A stretch of DNA of 64,000 nucleotides from Candidatus Melainabacteria bacterium (GTDB lineage: Bacteria; Cyanobacteriota; Vampirovibrionia; Gastranaerophilales; Gastranaerophilaceae). Position numbers and translations under genes: made by a program. The stretch lies in the NCBI GenBank assembly GCA_022009935.1, contig CP091731.1, positions 1,426,001 through 1,490,000 of the forward strand, given 5' to 3'. Below, piece after piece: positions 9,388-20,650 of the stretch; position 1 is the stretch's first letter, and every line of letters begins with the position of its first letter. Under the pieces are notes generated by a model. That model was not told the origin of the DNA. It saw nothing but the letters and a program-made list of their open reading frames with translations, and did no database searches.

Positions 9388-11734
9388 TTATTGTACTTCA
9401 GGAATTAAGATTACAGGAAGTTTATATTTTTGAGCAAAACCAAATAAAGGTTTTAAAAGTGAATGCAAAGGAATATTATCTTGTGAATACCTATCTTTTT
9501 TAACAAAAATGGCACTAATTGAAAAAATCCGCCACTAAAATTTCAGAATGCATTCTTTTTCTTTTATTTTATTAACTGTTTCCAATAGAGTAGAATCACT
9601 TTGATTAATAGAATGATCTAAAAAATTTCCAATTTGTGAACGTTTTTTTGTCCACCACTAAATATATCTATATCTGAAATTTCTAATATATTTGTGTTAT
9701 CACTATCCAATACAACACCACAATACCTATCATTAAAAACTTGTGGATCTTCCATGGTTATATTTGATGTACTTAAAAATAGCATCTGATTTATAAGCAT
9801 TGAATAAATTTTCAAGCCCTTTGACATGTCTTGGTTCGTCAATAGCATGCACAAGTAGGTTTAAATTATCACATGTCGTATCTTTTCCAAAACCCAAAGT
9901 TTCAAAATATTGCTTTTGTTTATCCTTATCTTTAACCTCAAGCATTTTTGTCAAATCAATAACAGGAATACTTTCATTAGTTTTAGGGTCAATATAATAA
10001 CTTAATATTTTACATTTTAATAATTCTTCTTCATTTTGTTTTTTGATTTTATTTTCAACACTTATATTTTGTGGAAAAGGAGTCAATGCCATTTGACTTT
10101 TCATTTTCGACAAAGCTTGCTTTATAAGTTTTGTTCTTAAACTTAATTGCTCAATATTTGGATTTAAAGTTGGCAAATATTTGTCCTTTATTAAGGGATT
10201 GCCATAAAGATCAGCCTTTCCTAAAATACTTAACATTTGCATAAAGTTTTCGTTTTTATCAATAGCACACTCATAAGCAACGTTATTAATAAAACTTTCC
10301 TTTCCAACAAAAAGCATTAAAATGATGATTGTATATCAAATTTGATAAAGTTAAACATTCTTTTTCATTTAAAACATTTTTTTAAAACATGGTATGCAAA
10401 CTCAGCCCCTGTTTTTGGATGTTGCGGATCCGCACCACCTTCTTTTTTAGTAATATCATGCATTAAAGCTGCTATTAATAATATTTTTTATTGTTATCAT
10501 CAAGTTTTTGATATTCGTCATCTTTTACAACATTTTGTGCTACTGAAATTATATGTTTATCTAATGTATAAGTGTGTCCTGCTTGTTTTCTTCCAATTGT
10601 ATCCTTTAAACCCGGAATTGCATTAAAAATATAATTTAAAGTTTTATCCTTTTCTATTGTTAATATATTTATATTCTCAATATTTACATTTTTTAATCCA
10701 TCTTCAATACTTAGAATATTCTTCAATGCTTTAATTTGTTCATTTGAAATTTCTGAATATATTTGATAATAAAGTTTGTTTATTATAGAAAGCTTTTTAT
10801 CAATTTCTTTTTGTAAAATCCGGTTCATCAATAACATCAACTGAAAGTTTTGGTCTTAGTTTACTCAACATATTATTTATAATAGATAAAGAACCATTAT
10901 TAGCGTTTGTATTTATTTGAGACATAAATGTTTTACAAAAGTTAAATCTTTTCTTGATAAATCTTTATAATCTGAGTCTTTATGGGTATTATTTATTAAA
11001 TTAATGAATTCATACAAAAATTTTCCATTAATACTATCTATTCTTTTTGAAAAAGAGTTATCTTTTTTAAATCCTTTATAACATCACCCAAAGATAGAAA
11101 ATTATCAATTTCTTCGTTTGCATTATAAAAAGTTCCAATATGATTGATTACAGCCATTGGCAATAAATCATATTTATCATCAAAAATAATACTTCTACAT
11201 TTTGCATTATCAAAATTATTTATTTCCAATGAATATAATTTTTGTAACTTATATTCATCTTTTTTTCGTTGAGGTTCATTTTTTTTATATCATCTAAGCA
11301 ATAAGCAAAAAGCTCCGTAAGTTTAGCTGATTGAGGCTCTGTATTTGTATACTTTGCAAAATCATTATTTTGAATAAGAAGCTCAATTAACAATATTTTT
11401 TTATTATCATCTATATCAAAATAGTTAATTTTCTCAGTATATTCATCCAATTTTGTATCATATTGATTAATCAATACTTCTTTATCAATCGAAGAAGTAT
11501 TATCTACAACAAGATTTTTTTATAATATCAACACCATGAGCAGTTTTTTAATTTTTTTTGTTCCGGTTCTAAAATTTGAGGTAATAATGGAATATAATTT
11601 CTAGGATATAGACTATCTTTATATTCTTCTGAACTTTGATACTCTATTTGAAGCGGAATTTCTGCATTTGCTTTAATTTCATTTAATTTAACTTTTGGTA
11701 ATTTTGATGAAGCTACATATTCTACTATTGGCAT
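9388..11734 (-). CDS. Large HD-domain protein (putative metal-dependent phosphohydrolase)
   Basis: Seven frame fragments in one orientation assemble into a protein of about 780 residues that begins MPIVEYVASSKLPKVKLNEI. The middle has a recognisable HD domain: GHTYTLDKH supplies the first histidine, AALMHDITKK supplies the HD pair, and DPQHPKTGAEFAYHVLKK follows. A C-terminal part (ADLYGNPLI) and a final segment ending YKLPVILIPEVQ have no family I can name. HD proteins of this kind often hydrolyse nucleotides or cyclic dinucleotides. The substrate and the role of the long helical N-terminus (about 350 residues) are unknown. The gene stands alone, opposite to its right-hand neighbours. Confidence 0.7.
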
Positions 11735-11813
11735 TTTACATTCCCTTTTTATACTAATAACATAGTATCAAAAAATAAAATATTTGCAATAAGCAGTATC
11801 CAAATCATTTATA

Positions 11814-12203
11814 CTAAATTACTTTTTTATATGATAAATTTTTAAAATTGTTAAATATATATAGGCCAAACAAAAAAAATCCAAGGATATATAAACCTAA
11901 AATTTTTAAATGTAAAATAAGAAATTCACTTAAAAGTATAAATAATATAGTCCATATAGTTTTAGCGGCACTTCTGTAAACTTGAGTATTTTTATCATAA
12001 TTTTTATTGACATCAAAAAGTTCACCTATTGAGTTAAAAGCATTAGCTGCCAAAAGAGCTAAAATAAAAGACCCAATAGTGGTTTCAAATTTTATTTCGG
12101 GTAATTCAAGATTATTTAACAAAATATATGGTACTATTGCACAAAATATAACAATAGCAAAAATCACATTAAAATATAAAACAAATTTATTAGCTTTATT
12201 CAT
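11814..12203 (-). CDS. Four-helix membrane protein
   Basis: I use ATG 12203 (MNKANKFVLYF) rather than the longer reading frame, because the upstream codons lie in the tRNA-Ser gene. The 129-residue product has four predicted membrane helices (about 7-30, 40-60, 85-105 and 108-122), with short charged loops such as GELFDVNKNYDKN between helices 2 and 3. No conserved family is recognised. Confidence 0.6.
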   Translation of the reverse strand: MNKANKFVLYFNVIFAIVIFCAIVPYILLNNLELPEIKFETTIGSFILALLAANAFNSIGELFDVNKNYDKNTQVYRSAAKTIWTILFILLSEFLILHLKILGLYILGFFLFGLYIFNNFKNLSYKKVI

Positions 12204-12231
12204 AACCACATTAACTAAAGAATATAAAAAA

Positions 12232-12318
12232 GGAGGAGGTGGGATTCGAACCCACGGTACGCTCGTCACGTACGACGGTTTTCAAGACCGCTCCGATAAA
12301 CCGCTCTGGCACTCCTCC
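12232..12318 (-). tRNA. tRNA-Ser (anticodon TGA)
   Basis: An 87-nt cloverleaf on the minus strand: acceptor GGAGGAG with CTCCTCC, anticodon loop CTTGAAA (TGA), a long class II variable arm around TACGTGACGAGCGTA, and the T-arm GGGTTCGAATCCC. The 3' CCA is not encoded, so the CCA enzyme at 5.6 kb would be required. Confidence 0.96.
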
Positions 12319-12341
12319 TTATAAAGTAGTGCATTAATATA

Positions 12342-13285
12342 CTAACAAAAAAAAAATAAATTGTAAAGTCTATCTATATAAATTTTTTCTAAAATTCCTT
12401 TCTCAAGCATTGAAAGGGTCAAAAGATAATCATTGTGAGCAAGCGTATCTCTTAGAGCATTATGTGATTCAAGCCAGCCTTGCCCATCTGTAATCCATAC
12501 GAATTTATATTTTTTTGCCAAAAAAGTTTCAACTTCACGGTATGCTTTTGCAGTTTCTGATAACTTTGAACCACCACAGTTATAATAGTTTACTTCCATT
12601 AAAACCGGCTCACTACCTGTATCTATTACATAATTATAACGTTTTGAAGAATATTTATGAGCCGGTATTTCATATCCGAATTCTTTTTTTATCTTTTGGG
12701 CATTTGCTTCTGAAATATATCTATATCCTTTTTTCAAACACAAGTCTTTAATAAAACATTCAACAATAAGCCCCATTGATGCACCGCTTCTTGACTTACG
12801 ACCATTACTATCTAACCCTGCTTCGACTCCTATCATATAGTCTACTAGAAATTTAATTTTGCCGCTACATATTAAATCACGTAGACCTGATTCTTTAACA
12901 AAATGTAAATATTTATTTATATCATTTTCAGTTGGATTTTAATTGAAAAAATCATATTCTTCATAAACTAATTTCTTATGTTCATAGTCAATTAAAATAT
13001 TAAATTTTTTTTCACGACTTACAACAAGTGCAGGAAGAATTTTTACAACTTGTGATTGTTCTTTTATGAGTGCTTTAAATTCCTCATCAAAATTTTCTTT
13101 ACCAATTAAGTAGTTAAGTAAGTTTAAATTTATTTCAATATTTTTAACATTTGAATAAATTTTTTCCCAGTTAACAAAATATGACCATAAATTGTTAGAA
13201 GGTTTTAAATTATCAAGCATGCATTGAAAAACATCATCCTCACAACTACATCCTAATAGCTCTTTGTAACAATTTAAGAATTTCA

Positions 13286-13286
<1 letters not shown>
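12342..13286 (-). CDS. DpnII/MboI-type restriction endonuclease (GATC), with in-frame stop
   Basis: Two pieces in the same frame form a protein of about 314 residues matching DpnII-family endonucleases. The N-terminal piece is MKFLNCYKELLGCS to EEYDFFN. The C-terminal piece has the family's GVEAGLDSNGRKSRSG, which in this family carries the catalytic region, and PVLMEVNYYNCGGSKLSET. A TAA at 12939-12941 separates them without any frame change; the reading resumes NPTENDINKYLHFVKES. The stop may be a base error, a real nonsense mutation or a pseudogene. The start codon overlaps the methylase stop (TAATG), indicating translational coupling. Confidence 0.85.
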
Positions 13287-14169
<883 letters not shown>

Positions 14170-14226
14170 TATATCGCTATTATAACAGAGCCATATTCAT
14201 TTATGCAAATAGGTATAAGATTAAAA

Positions 14227-14256
14227 AACTCCTTCAACCGAACAGTCAAAGGAGAA
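14227..14256 (-). terminator. Terminator after tRNA-Met
   Basis: CTCCTT (14229-14234) pairs with AAGGAG (14249-14254). On the minus strand the stem is followed by TTTTTT, ending the tRNA-Met transcript. Confidence 0.75.
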
Positions 14257-14285
14257 TTAAATATATACAAAAAAAGATAACTTAT

Positions 14286-14359
14286 TAGCAAGGGAGAGAT
14301 TCGAACTCTCGACCTCACGGGTATGAGCCGTGCGCTCTCACCAACTGAGCTACCTTGCC
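14286..14359 (-). tRNA. tRNA-Met, elongator type (anticodon CAT)
   Basis: A 74-nt cloverleaf: acceptor GGCAAGG/CCTTGCT, D-arm GCTCAGTTGGTGAGAGC, anticodon loop CTCATACC (CAT), T-arm GAGTTCGAATCTC. No encoded CCA. The fully paired first acceptor position (G-U) argues against the initiator, which has a mismatch there. Confidence 0.9.
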
Positions 14360-14410
14360 ACTTGTTTTTATTATCCCTTAAAACAATAAAAATTTCAAGT
14401 ACTTTTTTAA

Positions 14411-15690
14411 TTATAATAAAATTCCTGCAATACAAGCTGAAATATAGGACGCAAAAGTTCCGCATATAAGTGCTTTTATACCTAATCTTGAAAGGTTTTT
14501 TCTTTGTTTTGGAGCCATTTCACCAACACCGCCTATAAGGATTGCAATTGAGCCTAAGTTTGCAAAAACCACACAAAGGCAAAAGATGCAATAACAAAAC
14601 TCTTTTGGCTTATTATATTTTTTATTGAAACAAGATCTATGTAAGCTATGGTTTCATTTAAAATAAATTTTTTCGCCCAATAATGCACCGACTTGTGCTG
14701 CTTCGTTAAACGGCACTCCCATAAGATAGGCAAAATTGCAAAAACCTTGCCTACTATCATTTTCATTGAAAGATTAGTCAAATCAAATCCTAGAAACATT
14801 TGGCTAAAATGTAGGTTGTGATATAAAAACATCCCAAATTTTACCAGAACCCAGTCAATCATTGCAATTAAGGCCACAAGCGCTATTAGAACTGCAACAA
14901 CATTGATTGTAACACGCATACCTTCTTGAGCCCCCATTGCTATTGAATCAATTACATTAACGTGTGTTCTTTCGTCTTGATATTTTTATGTCATTCATTG
15001 TTTGGGATACGTCAACTTCAGGATATACAATTTTAGATATAACCAAAGCCCCGGGTGCAGCCATTATTGAAGCTGCAAAGAAGATATTGTGCCGGAATGC
15101 CCATGCCAACATAAATAGCCATCACTCCACCTGAAATGCAAGCTAGAGAACCTGTCATTGAAGCCAAAATTTCTGATTTTGTCAAATTTGGCAAGTATGG
15201 TTTTATCAGTGACTGTGCAGCCACTTGACCGACAAAAGAACTTGCAAGGTTTGATAAAGCTTCGGCTCCTGATACATTCAAAAGCTTATTCATTAATTTC
15301 CTAAAAACGCCACAACACGTTGCATTATGCCATAATAATACAAGATATTTACCAGAACCATCATAAAAATCATTGCACCCATAAGTTGAAGGGCAAATAT
15401 ATGAGAGTTTTGACCAAAAAGTTCTGTTAGTTTTTCGGGATTTCTTGTCAATCGTCCAAAAACAAAATCCGAACCTATCTTTGCAAAATCAAGTATTTTT
15501 TGGATAAATCCGCCAATGGCTTCAAATATTCTTATCCCTAAAGGAACTTTTAGTATGAATACACCTAGCAAAAATTGGAGTAAAAACGCTCTTGTTATTG
15601 TTTTTATCGATATTCTTTTTTGTTATTCGACATTAAAAATGACAATAACAAAATGAAAACAATACCAAATATTCCAAAAAATCTATCCAT
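14411..15690 (-). CDS. Concentrative nucleoside transporter (NupC/CNT family)
   Basis: About 426 residues across several frameshifts (near 14570, 14670, 14970, 15090, 15293 and 15590). Diagnostic CNT sequence is present: LNVSGAEALSNLASSFVGQ, AAQSLIKPYLPNLTKSE, MTGSLACISGGVMAIYVG and the C-terminal FANLGSIAILIGGVGEMAP. These surround the nucleoside and sodium/proton sites in the family. The protein would import nucleosides in symport with an ion. It starts at ATG 15690, next to a divergent gene at 15822. Confidence 0.88.
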
Positions 15691-15821
15691 AATATCTCAC
15701 TTTCAATTTTAGTTTATTTATATTAATTTTAAAATAAAAATTAAAATTAAATTGTTACAATTTTTAATATTTTTGAAAAAAAAATAGCAAAAAATATTTT
15801 TACAAGCATTAAATAAGTATA

Positions 15822-16672
15822 ATGTCGATGATAGATTTTTATCCTATGGTACCAAAAGTAGAATTTCAGCCGTATAACAGTGTTGAGTTTCAAAGTAAAA
15901 ATAGTGCAAACAAAAAAAAGAACAATGGCAACAACACTTCTCAAAGTAATGTTTTGACTCCAAATGTCAAGCAATACCCGATAGTGCAAATACAATCTCC
16001 GCCACAACCGATTGTTGTGCCACAAAATATGACATTAAATTATAAAAATAAAATACAAAACCCGAACTTTGTTTATGGAGTAATTGGGGCGGTTGTCACA
16101 ATACTTGTAGTTGGAGGCGGCTTTTTATTACATAATACTAATTTAAAACAAAAACTTTCGTCGTGGTGGAAAAAAACTTGGGAAGTAAAAAATTCATACC
16201 ATCCCAATATCGTTCTTGACAATCCAATGGATATTAAAGAATACCGTAAAAATGTTGTAAGTAATCTTGCAAACGATAAACGGTACAAAAATGATTTGAA
16301 ATGTATTGATATTTTTACGGGTAATAAAAGCCCCTGAAGAACCAAAAGAAATTTTGTCAGATGTTTATGAAATAGCTAAAACAATTAGTTATAGCAACTA
16401 TAAAACACCCAAAGTATCTATTCTTTTAAAACAGGATGCCGGTATTTTGAATTTAAGCAATGTTGATTCAAGTCTTGACGATTTTGATGTTGACGTTTTA
16501 AAAAATGGGGGTTTTGGAGAAGATAAAACAAATAAAACTTGGGTTTGTTTCAAAGGATAACGACTATACAGCCTATACAAAAGCAACCATTTCGCAAAAC
16601 AAAAGCGAAACTAATTATTCTTTGAATATAGCAAGAGCAATAAGAAGATTTTTTGGCAATTTTTCAGACTAG
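15822..16672 (+). CDS. Single-pass membrane protein of unknown function
   Basis: About 283 residues after joining three frames (shifts near 16318 and 16545). The N-terminal 80 residues are Asn/Gln/Pro-rich (FYPMVPKVEFQPYN, QIQSPPQPIVVPQ). One membrane helix follows (VYGVIGAVVTILVVGGGFLL, about 86-105), then SSWWKKTWEVK and a globular C-terminal domain ending ARAIRRFFGNFSD. No family is recognised. It has no clear RBS. Confidence 0.5.
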
Positions 16673-17248
16673 TTTTTTTAATACCTTATGTTTAGTAAAC
16701 GTAAAAAAATACATTGAATGATGTATTTTAAAAAGTTATGCACATTTTTTTGACAAAGAAGCCGATAGCATTAAAAGAAAAAATATATATTAAATAAATC
16801 AAAATTAAACCTCATTGAGAAAAAATAAGAAATAATAGAGAGTACAAGTCTGATAGATAAAACCTAAAACAAAAAATGGAATAAAAATGGAAAACGAAAA
16901 ATTAAAAATGAATACAAAAAAATGCAACCCATACGCAGGAGCGAGTAATTATCATACGCAAGACAGCGACAAAGCCAAGTTTGTTTGAGCACACGAACGT
17001 GTGCGAGTTACGCAGGCTTTAGGTCGAGCGTTATGAGAATACGAGCGACAAGTGGGTTAGGAGTTTTGTGCAACTTTGTCCACATAAAGTTGCCCCGTCC
17101 GGAGGACATTAAATTTAAAGAAATATATTAAATAAATCAAAAATTAAACCTCATTGAGAAAAAATAAGAAATAATAGAGAGTACAAGTCTGATAGATAAA
17201 ACCTAAAACAAAAAATGGAAAACGAAATAATAAATTTTGAGGCAAGTT
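16673..17248. other. Intergenic region with direct duplication and hairpins ahead of the flagellar operon
   Basis: It holds two copies of a segment of about 98 bp (next entry). Between them are a 33-codon ORF (16887-16988, MENEKLKMNTKKC), a perfect hairpin GCACAC-GAAC-GTGTGC near 16990, and another stem GCAACTTT/AAAGTTGC (17070-17093). The 3' copy probably forms the operon leader. Confidence 0.5.
16783..17219. repeat. Direct repeat pair, about 98 bp each
   Basis: Copy 1 is 16783-16880 and copy 2 is 17121-17219. They are almost identical through AAACCTCATTGAG, TAATAGAGAGTACAAGTC and GATAGATAAAACCTAAAAC; one visible difference is an A4 versus A5 run. Both are followed by an ATGGAA phrase. The right end, ATAAAACCTAAAAC, is also the right end of the R1 elements elsewhere in the window. 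Confidence 0.8.
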
Positions 17249-17944
17249 ATGGTATTAAAAGGAAAAGTAAATAATATAGAAGATGGCATGGTTTCAAGCT
17301 TAAGAGCCATGCATGTTGCAACAGCTCGATTTAATATGCACAATGACAATGTTTCAGGTTTTGACAAAATCGGGTATCAAAGACAAGAAGCAGTCATCTC
17401 TTCATTTACTGAATTTTTGGGTATAAAAAGGACTTGCCCAGACAACAAACGATGAAGTCGGCCGTATAGCAGTCAGTGACAATCCGCTTGATGTTGCTAT
17501 AACAGAGAAAGGATATTTTCAACACCTTACTAATGAGGGGATTAAACTGAGTCGTGATGGAAGGTTTCAAATAAACAAAAATGGAGATTTGCTCACTCTT
17601 TCAAATGACAAGGTGTTGTCAACTGCAGGCAGTCCAATAAAATTACCTTTTTGCCGGAAGACATAAAAGATATAAAAATCGACAACAATGGCAAAATTTC
17701 AATGTATAACAAAACAACAAACGAAATGGAATATGTTGATACAATTTCCGTTGTATCCAGCAACAATGTGGCTGTTGTGAACCCACATTTGAAACAAGGA
17801 TATAAAGAATTTTCAAACGTGAGCTTGTAAGAAGAATTTATCAATATTTTTCCAATAAGTAAAAATTTTGATGCAAACAGACAAATGTTTATAATCCAAA
17901 GTAATAACTTATCAAAGGTAATATCGGAAATAGGAAAGGCATAA
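17249..17944 (+). CDS. Flagellar basal-body rod/hook protein (FlgF/FlgG-like)
   Basis: About 232 residues across three shifts (near 17430, 17640 and 17825). The N-terminus (MVSSLRAMHVATARFNMHND) and NVSGFDKIGYQRQEA match the flagellar rod-protein signature, in which canonical NLANVNTPGYK is changed to NVSGFDKIGYQ. The middle has DVAITEKGYFQ and LSRDGRFQINKNGDLLT, typical of FlgE/F/G proteins. It would be a rod or rod-like component outside the inner membrane. ATG 17249 is used; the longer start at 17237 has no better RBS. Divergence of the N-terminal signature is notable. Confidence 0.8.
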
Positions 17945-17953
17945 GGCAAATAG

Positions 17954-18641
17954 ATGTCACACGGGTATAATTTACAAGCGATAATAAGAAGAGGGTTGAA
18001 CAACTCGGTTGTTCAATTTGACCGTCTTGGTACAAATTGCAACAAACCTTACGAATTACAATACAAACGGATATAAATCGGTATCGTTTGACCAAATTAT
18101 GAAAGAAGATGGGTTTATTGAAGGGATTACACGTCGCTATGACTCACAAGGAACGATTATCCAAACGACACGTGATTTTGATGTTGCGATAGACGGCAAA
18201 GGATATATCCCTGTCACTTCTCCAACCGGAGATGTTGCATATACTCGTGAAGCTTCATTCAAGCTTGATAAAGAAGGCAAGTTGATTACAAACGACGGAT
18301 GGTTGGTTGGTGACGGAATAAAATTGCCTGTCAACTATGAAAGATTTCGTATTGAAGGTGATGGCACTTGTTATGTTGAATATTATGGTGACAAGCCTAA
18401 AGAAGTTATCGGCAAAATTCCTCTTGTGACTTTTCCAAACAGCGAAGGACTTATTCAAGGAGAATACAACAAATATTATATTACCGAAGAATCAGGTGAG
18501 CCAATGTTGCAAAAGGAACACAATAAAATAAAACAAGGCTGTATTGAACGTTCCAATGTGGATATTTATGAAAGTGTATATGATATTATGCGTATGAATG
18601 CTTCAATGTTATCAAGTTTTAGACTTTTTAAAGGTGGTTGA
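17954..18641 (+). CDS. Flagellar distal-rod-like protein (FlgG-like)
   Basis: About 229 residues, 9 bp after the preceding gene, with a shift near 18035. It reads VVQFDRLGTIATNLTNYNTN then GYKSVSFDQIM, DVAIDGKGYIPV, YTREASFKLDKEGKLITND and the C-terminal QGCIERSNVDIYESVYDIMR. The C-terminal helix (usually ERSNVD..EEF..MI) is well preserved, supporting FlgG or a second FlgF. Paired with the preceding gene it forms the rod. Confidence 0.85.
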
Positions 18642-18757
18642 TGATATGTATACAAAATCAATCAATTTAAGACAGTAGAATAAGTCTAAGGTCGTATAAA
18701 TTACGATATATAGAAGTACATTGAAAATTGAATAAAACAACAAAGAGGTAAAGAATT

Positions 18758-19101
18758 ATGAATAATTTTAATGGAATAGACAAAGTCGGCTCAATGCTTA
18801 ATTTAATTTCTCAAAAACAAAAAGCTTTGAGTATAAACTTGGCAAACATAGACACGCCAAATTATGTAAGACAGGATATTGACTTTTCACAATATTTAAA
18901 CGGAGCTTCAAACTCTATTGAAACAAAGCTTTCAAATACACTTGGAGCTTCACCGTTTTTGACACAGACTTCAAACGAAAAAGTAAATCCTGCAAATGAA
19001 CTAATGGAAATGCAAAAAACTCACTTTTATATGCGATGGCAGTAAGAAATATTTCAAGTACAATATCACAAATGAGAACAGTTATAAACGTAGGAAAGTA
19101 A
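18758..19101 (+). CDS. flgB: Flagellar basal-body rod protein FlgB
   Basis: About 114 residues. INLANIDTPNYVRQDIDF is the rod-protein signature, and ELMEMQKTH followed (after a shift near 19022) by AVRNISSTISQMRTVINVGK is the C-terminal helix of FlgB. Start ATG 18758 follows AAAGAGGTAAAG. It is the proximal rod component; flgC follows. Confidence 0.92.
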
Positions 19102-19132
19102 TCTAAAATAAGGATAAAAAGGAGATAAAAAT

Positions 19133-19580
19133 ATGGGTATTTGGGATTCAATTGAACTTGGTGCACAAAGTTTGGACGTGCATGGTAAACGATTGGATAT
19201 CCATGTCTCGAAACATAGCGAACATAGATACTCCAAATTATGTAAGAAAAATTCCGCTTATAAACTCAAAGGATGACATATCATTCACAAATGTGCTTGG
19301 CACATTGAAGGATAAGACGTTCAGTTCAAGTTCACAGCCACCTTTTTTAAGTGGTGGAGTGTCATTTGGTGGGATTGTTGAAGATCCTACGTTGGGGGAT
19401 AAAATTTACCAACCGGGGCACCCTGATGCCGACCAAAATGGTTACATTCGCTCATCAAACGTAAACCCAATGGTTGACATGGCGGATGCAATGATGGCAC
19501 AAAGAGCCTACGAAGCCAATTTAGCCATTATCTCCATAACAAAAGCAATGGCTCAAAGAGTTGTTGAAATTGGAAAATAA
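19133..19580 (+). CDS. flgC: Flagellar basal-body rod protein FlgC
   Basis: About 149 residues with one shift near 19202. It starts MGIWDSIELGAQSLDVH after AAAAGGAGATAAAAAT, continues MSRNIANIDTPNYVRK, and has the strongly conserved GHPDADQNGYIRSSNVNPM and AYEANLAIISITKAMAQR. It is the proximal-rod partner of FlgB. Confidence 0.94.
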
Positions 19581-19613
19581 ATCATTAAATTAATCTTAGG
19601 AAGGTCAAAATAG

Positions 19614-20257
19614 ATGTTTTCACCACGTATTCAAAGCTTAATAGACTCATCGGGACGAGAAGCCGCATTAAAACGAGCTATGGCTTTGACAACGTATACA
19701 AATGCACTTGAAAATAATAAAACAGCCGAATTAAAAAATTCAAGTACAAACTTTTATGATGTGTTGAAAACAAGCACCCCACAAGCATTCAGAACATCAA
19801 ACACAAACAATTTGAAATTTGGCGAACTTTCAACATTAAATCGTGTTAGTAAGTCACAAGAGCAAAACACCAATTCATCAAAAAACAAAATAATGACAAT
19901 TATTGAAAACGTGGCAAAAAAAATATAATGTTGATGCCAAACTTGTGAAAGCTTTGATAAAGCAAGAATCAGGTTTCAACCCCAATGCAACTTCACAAGC
20001 AGGGGCAATGGGATTAATGCAACTTATGCCACAAACTGCAAAAGGTTTGGGGGTCACTAATCCTTACGACCCAATTCAAAATGTAGAAGGTGGTACAAGA
20101 TATTTAAAATCGATGCTTGAACGGTACAACGGCAACATCATCCTTGCACTTTGCAGCATATAATGCATGTCCAGGAAATGTTAATAAATATGAAGGTGTG
20201 CCGCCTTTTAAAGAAACTCAAAATTATGTAAAAAATATTTTGGCTAATTACTTGTAG
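19614..20257 (+). CDS. Lytic transglycosylase (SLT domain) in the flagellar operon
   Basis: About 214 residues joined across shifts near 19922 and 20150. The first 95 residues are a polar linker. The catalytic domain has [16 protein letters not shown] with the catalytic Glu, [17 protein letters not shown] and a C-terminal [19 protein letters not shown]. The last motif is normally AYNAGPG; here a Cys replaces the Gly (TGT for GGT). Its place between flgC and fliE suggests that it opens peptidoglycan for rod assembly, the job FlgJ does elsewhere. No signal peptide is visible, so it may be exported by the flagellar apparatus. Confidence 0.88.
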
Positions 20258-20285
20258 TAAATTTGAAAGGAAAATAAGAAGCAAT

Positions 20286-20617
20286 ATGTTTACAAATAGC
20301 GTTAACCCATTTGGAAAAAATATTGAAACAGGTCACATAAGCAATATTTCCGGCAACGGCAATTCGTTTAATATGATAAACGAAACTGAAAAAGTGAGCT
20401 TTAAAGATGTCATAACAGATATGGCAAACGGTATAAATAATGAGCTTAATGCTCCGGATGAGATGTTAAATAGTATAATGCGCGGTTCAAGCGAACATGA
20501 CATTCACGATGTGATGATAGCATTGTCAAAAGCCGACATGGGAATAACTATTGCAACAACAGCCGCCACAAAAAGTACTTCAAACGTATGAAAAAAATCA
20601 TGCAAATTCAACTATAA
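20286..20617 (+). CDS. fliE: Flagellar hook-basal body protein FliE
   Basis: About 110 residues. SFKDVITDMANGINNELN is followed by SSEHDIHDVMIALSKADMG, the FliE core. After a one-base shift in an A5 run near 20574 the C-terminus reads TTKVLQTYEKIMQIQL, ending at 20617, exactly as expected for FliE (TKVVxAYxEIM). It links the MS ring to the rod. Start ATG 20286. Confidence 0.9.
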
Positions 20618-20650
20618 ACACCATATTTAAAAAAACATAGTATAATAATA

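Noticed and set aside
12007..12324. Plus-strand 105-codon ORF over the tRNA-Ser and membrane gene
   Set aside because: It runs through the tRNA and is antisense to a better supported membrane protein.
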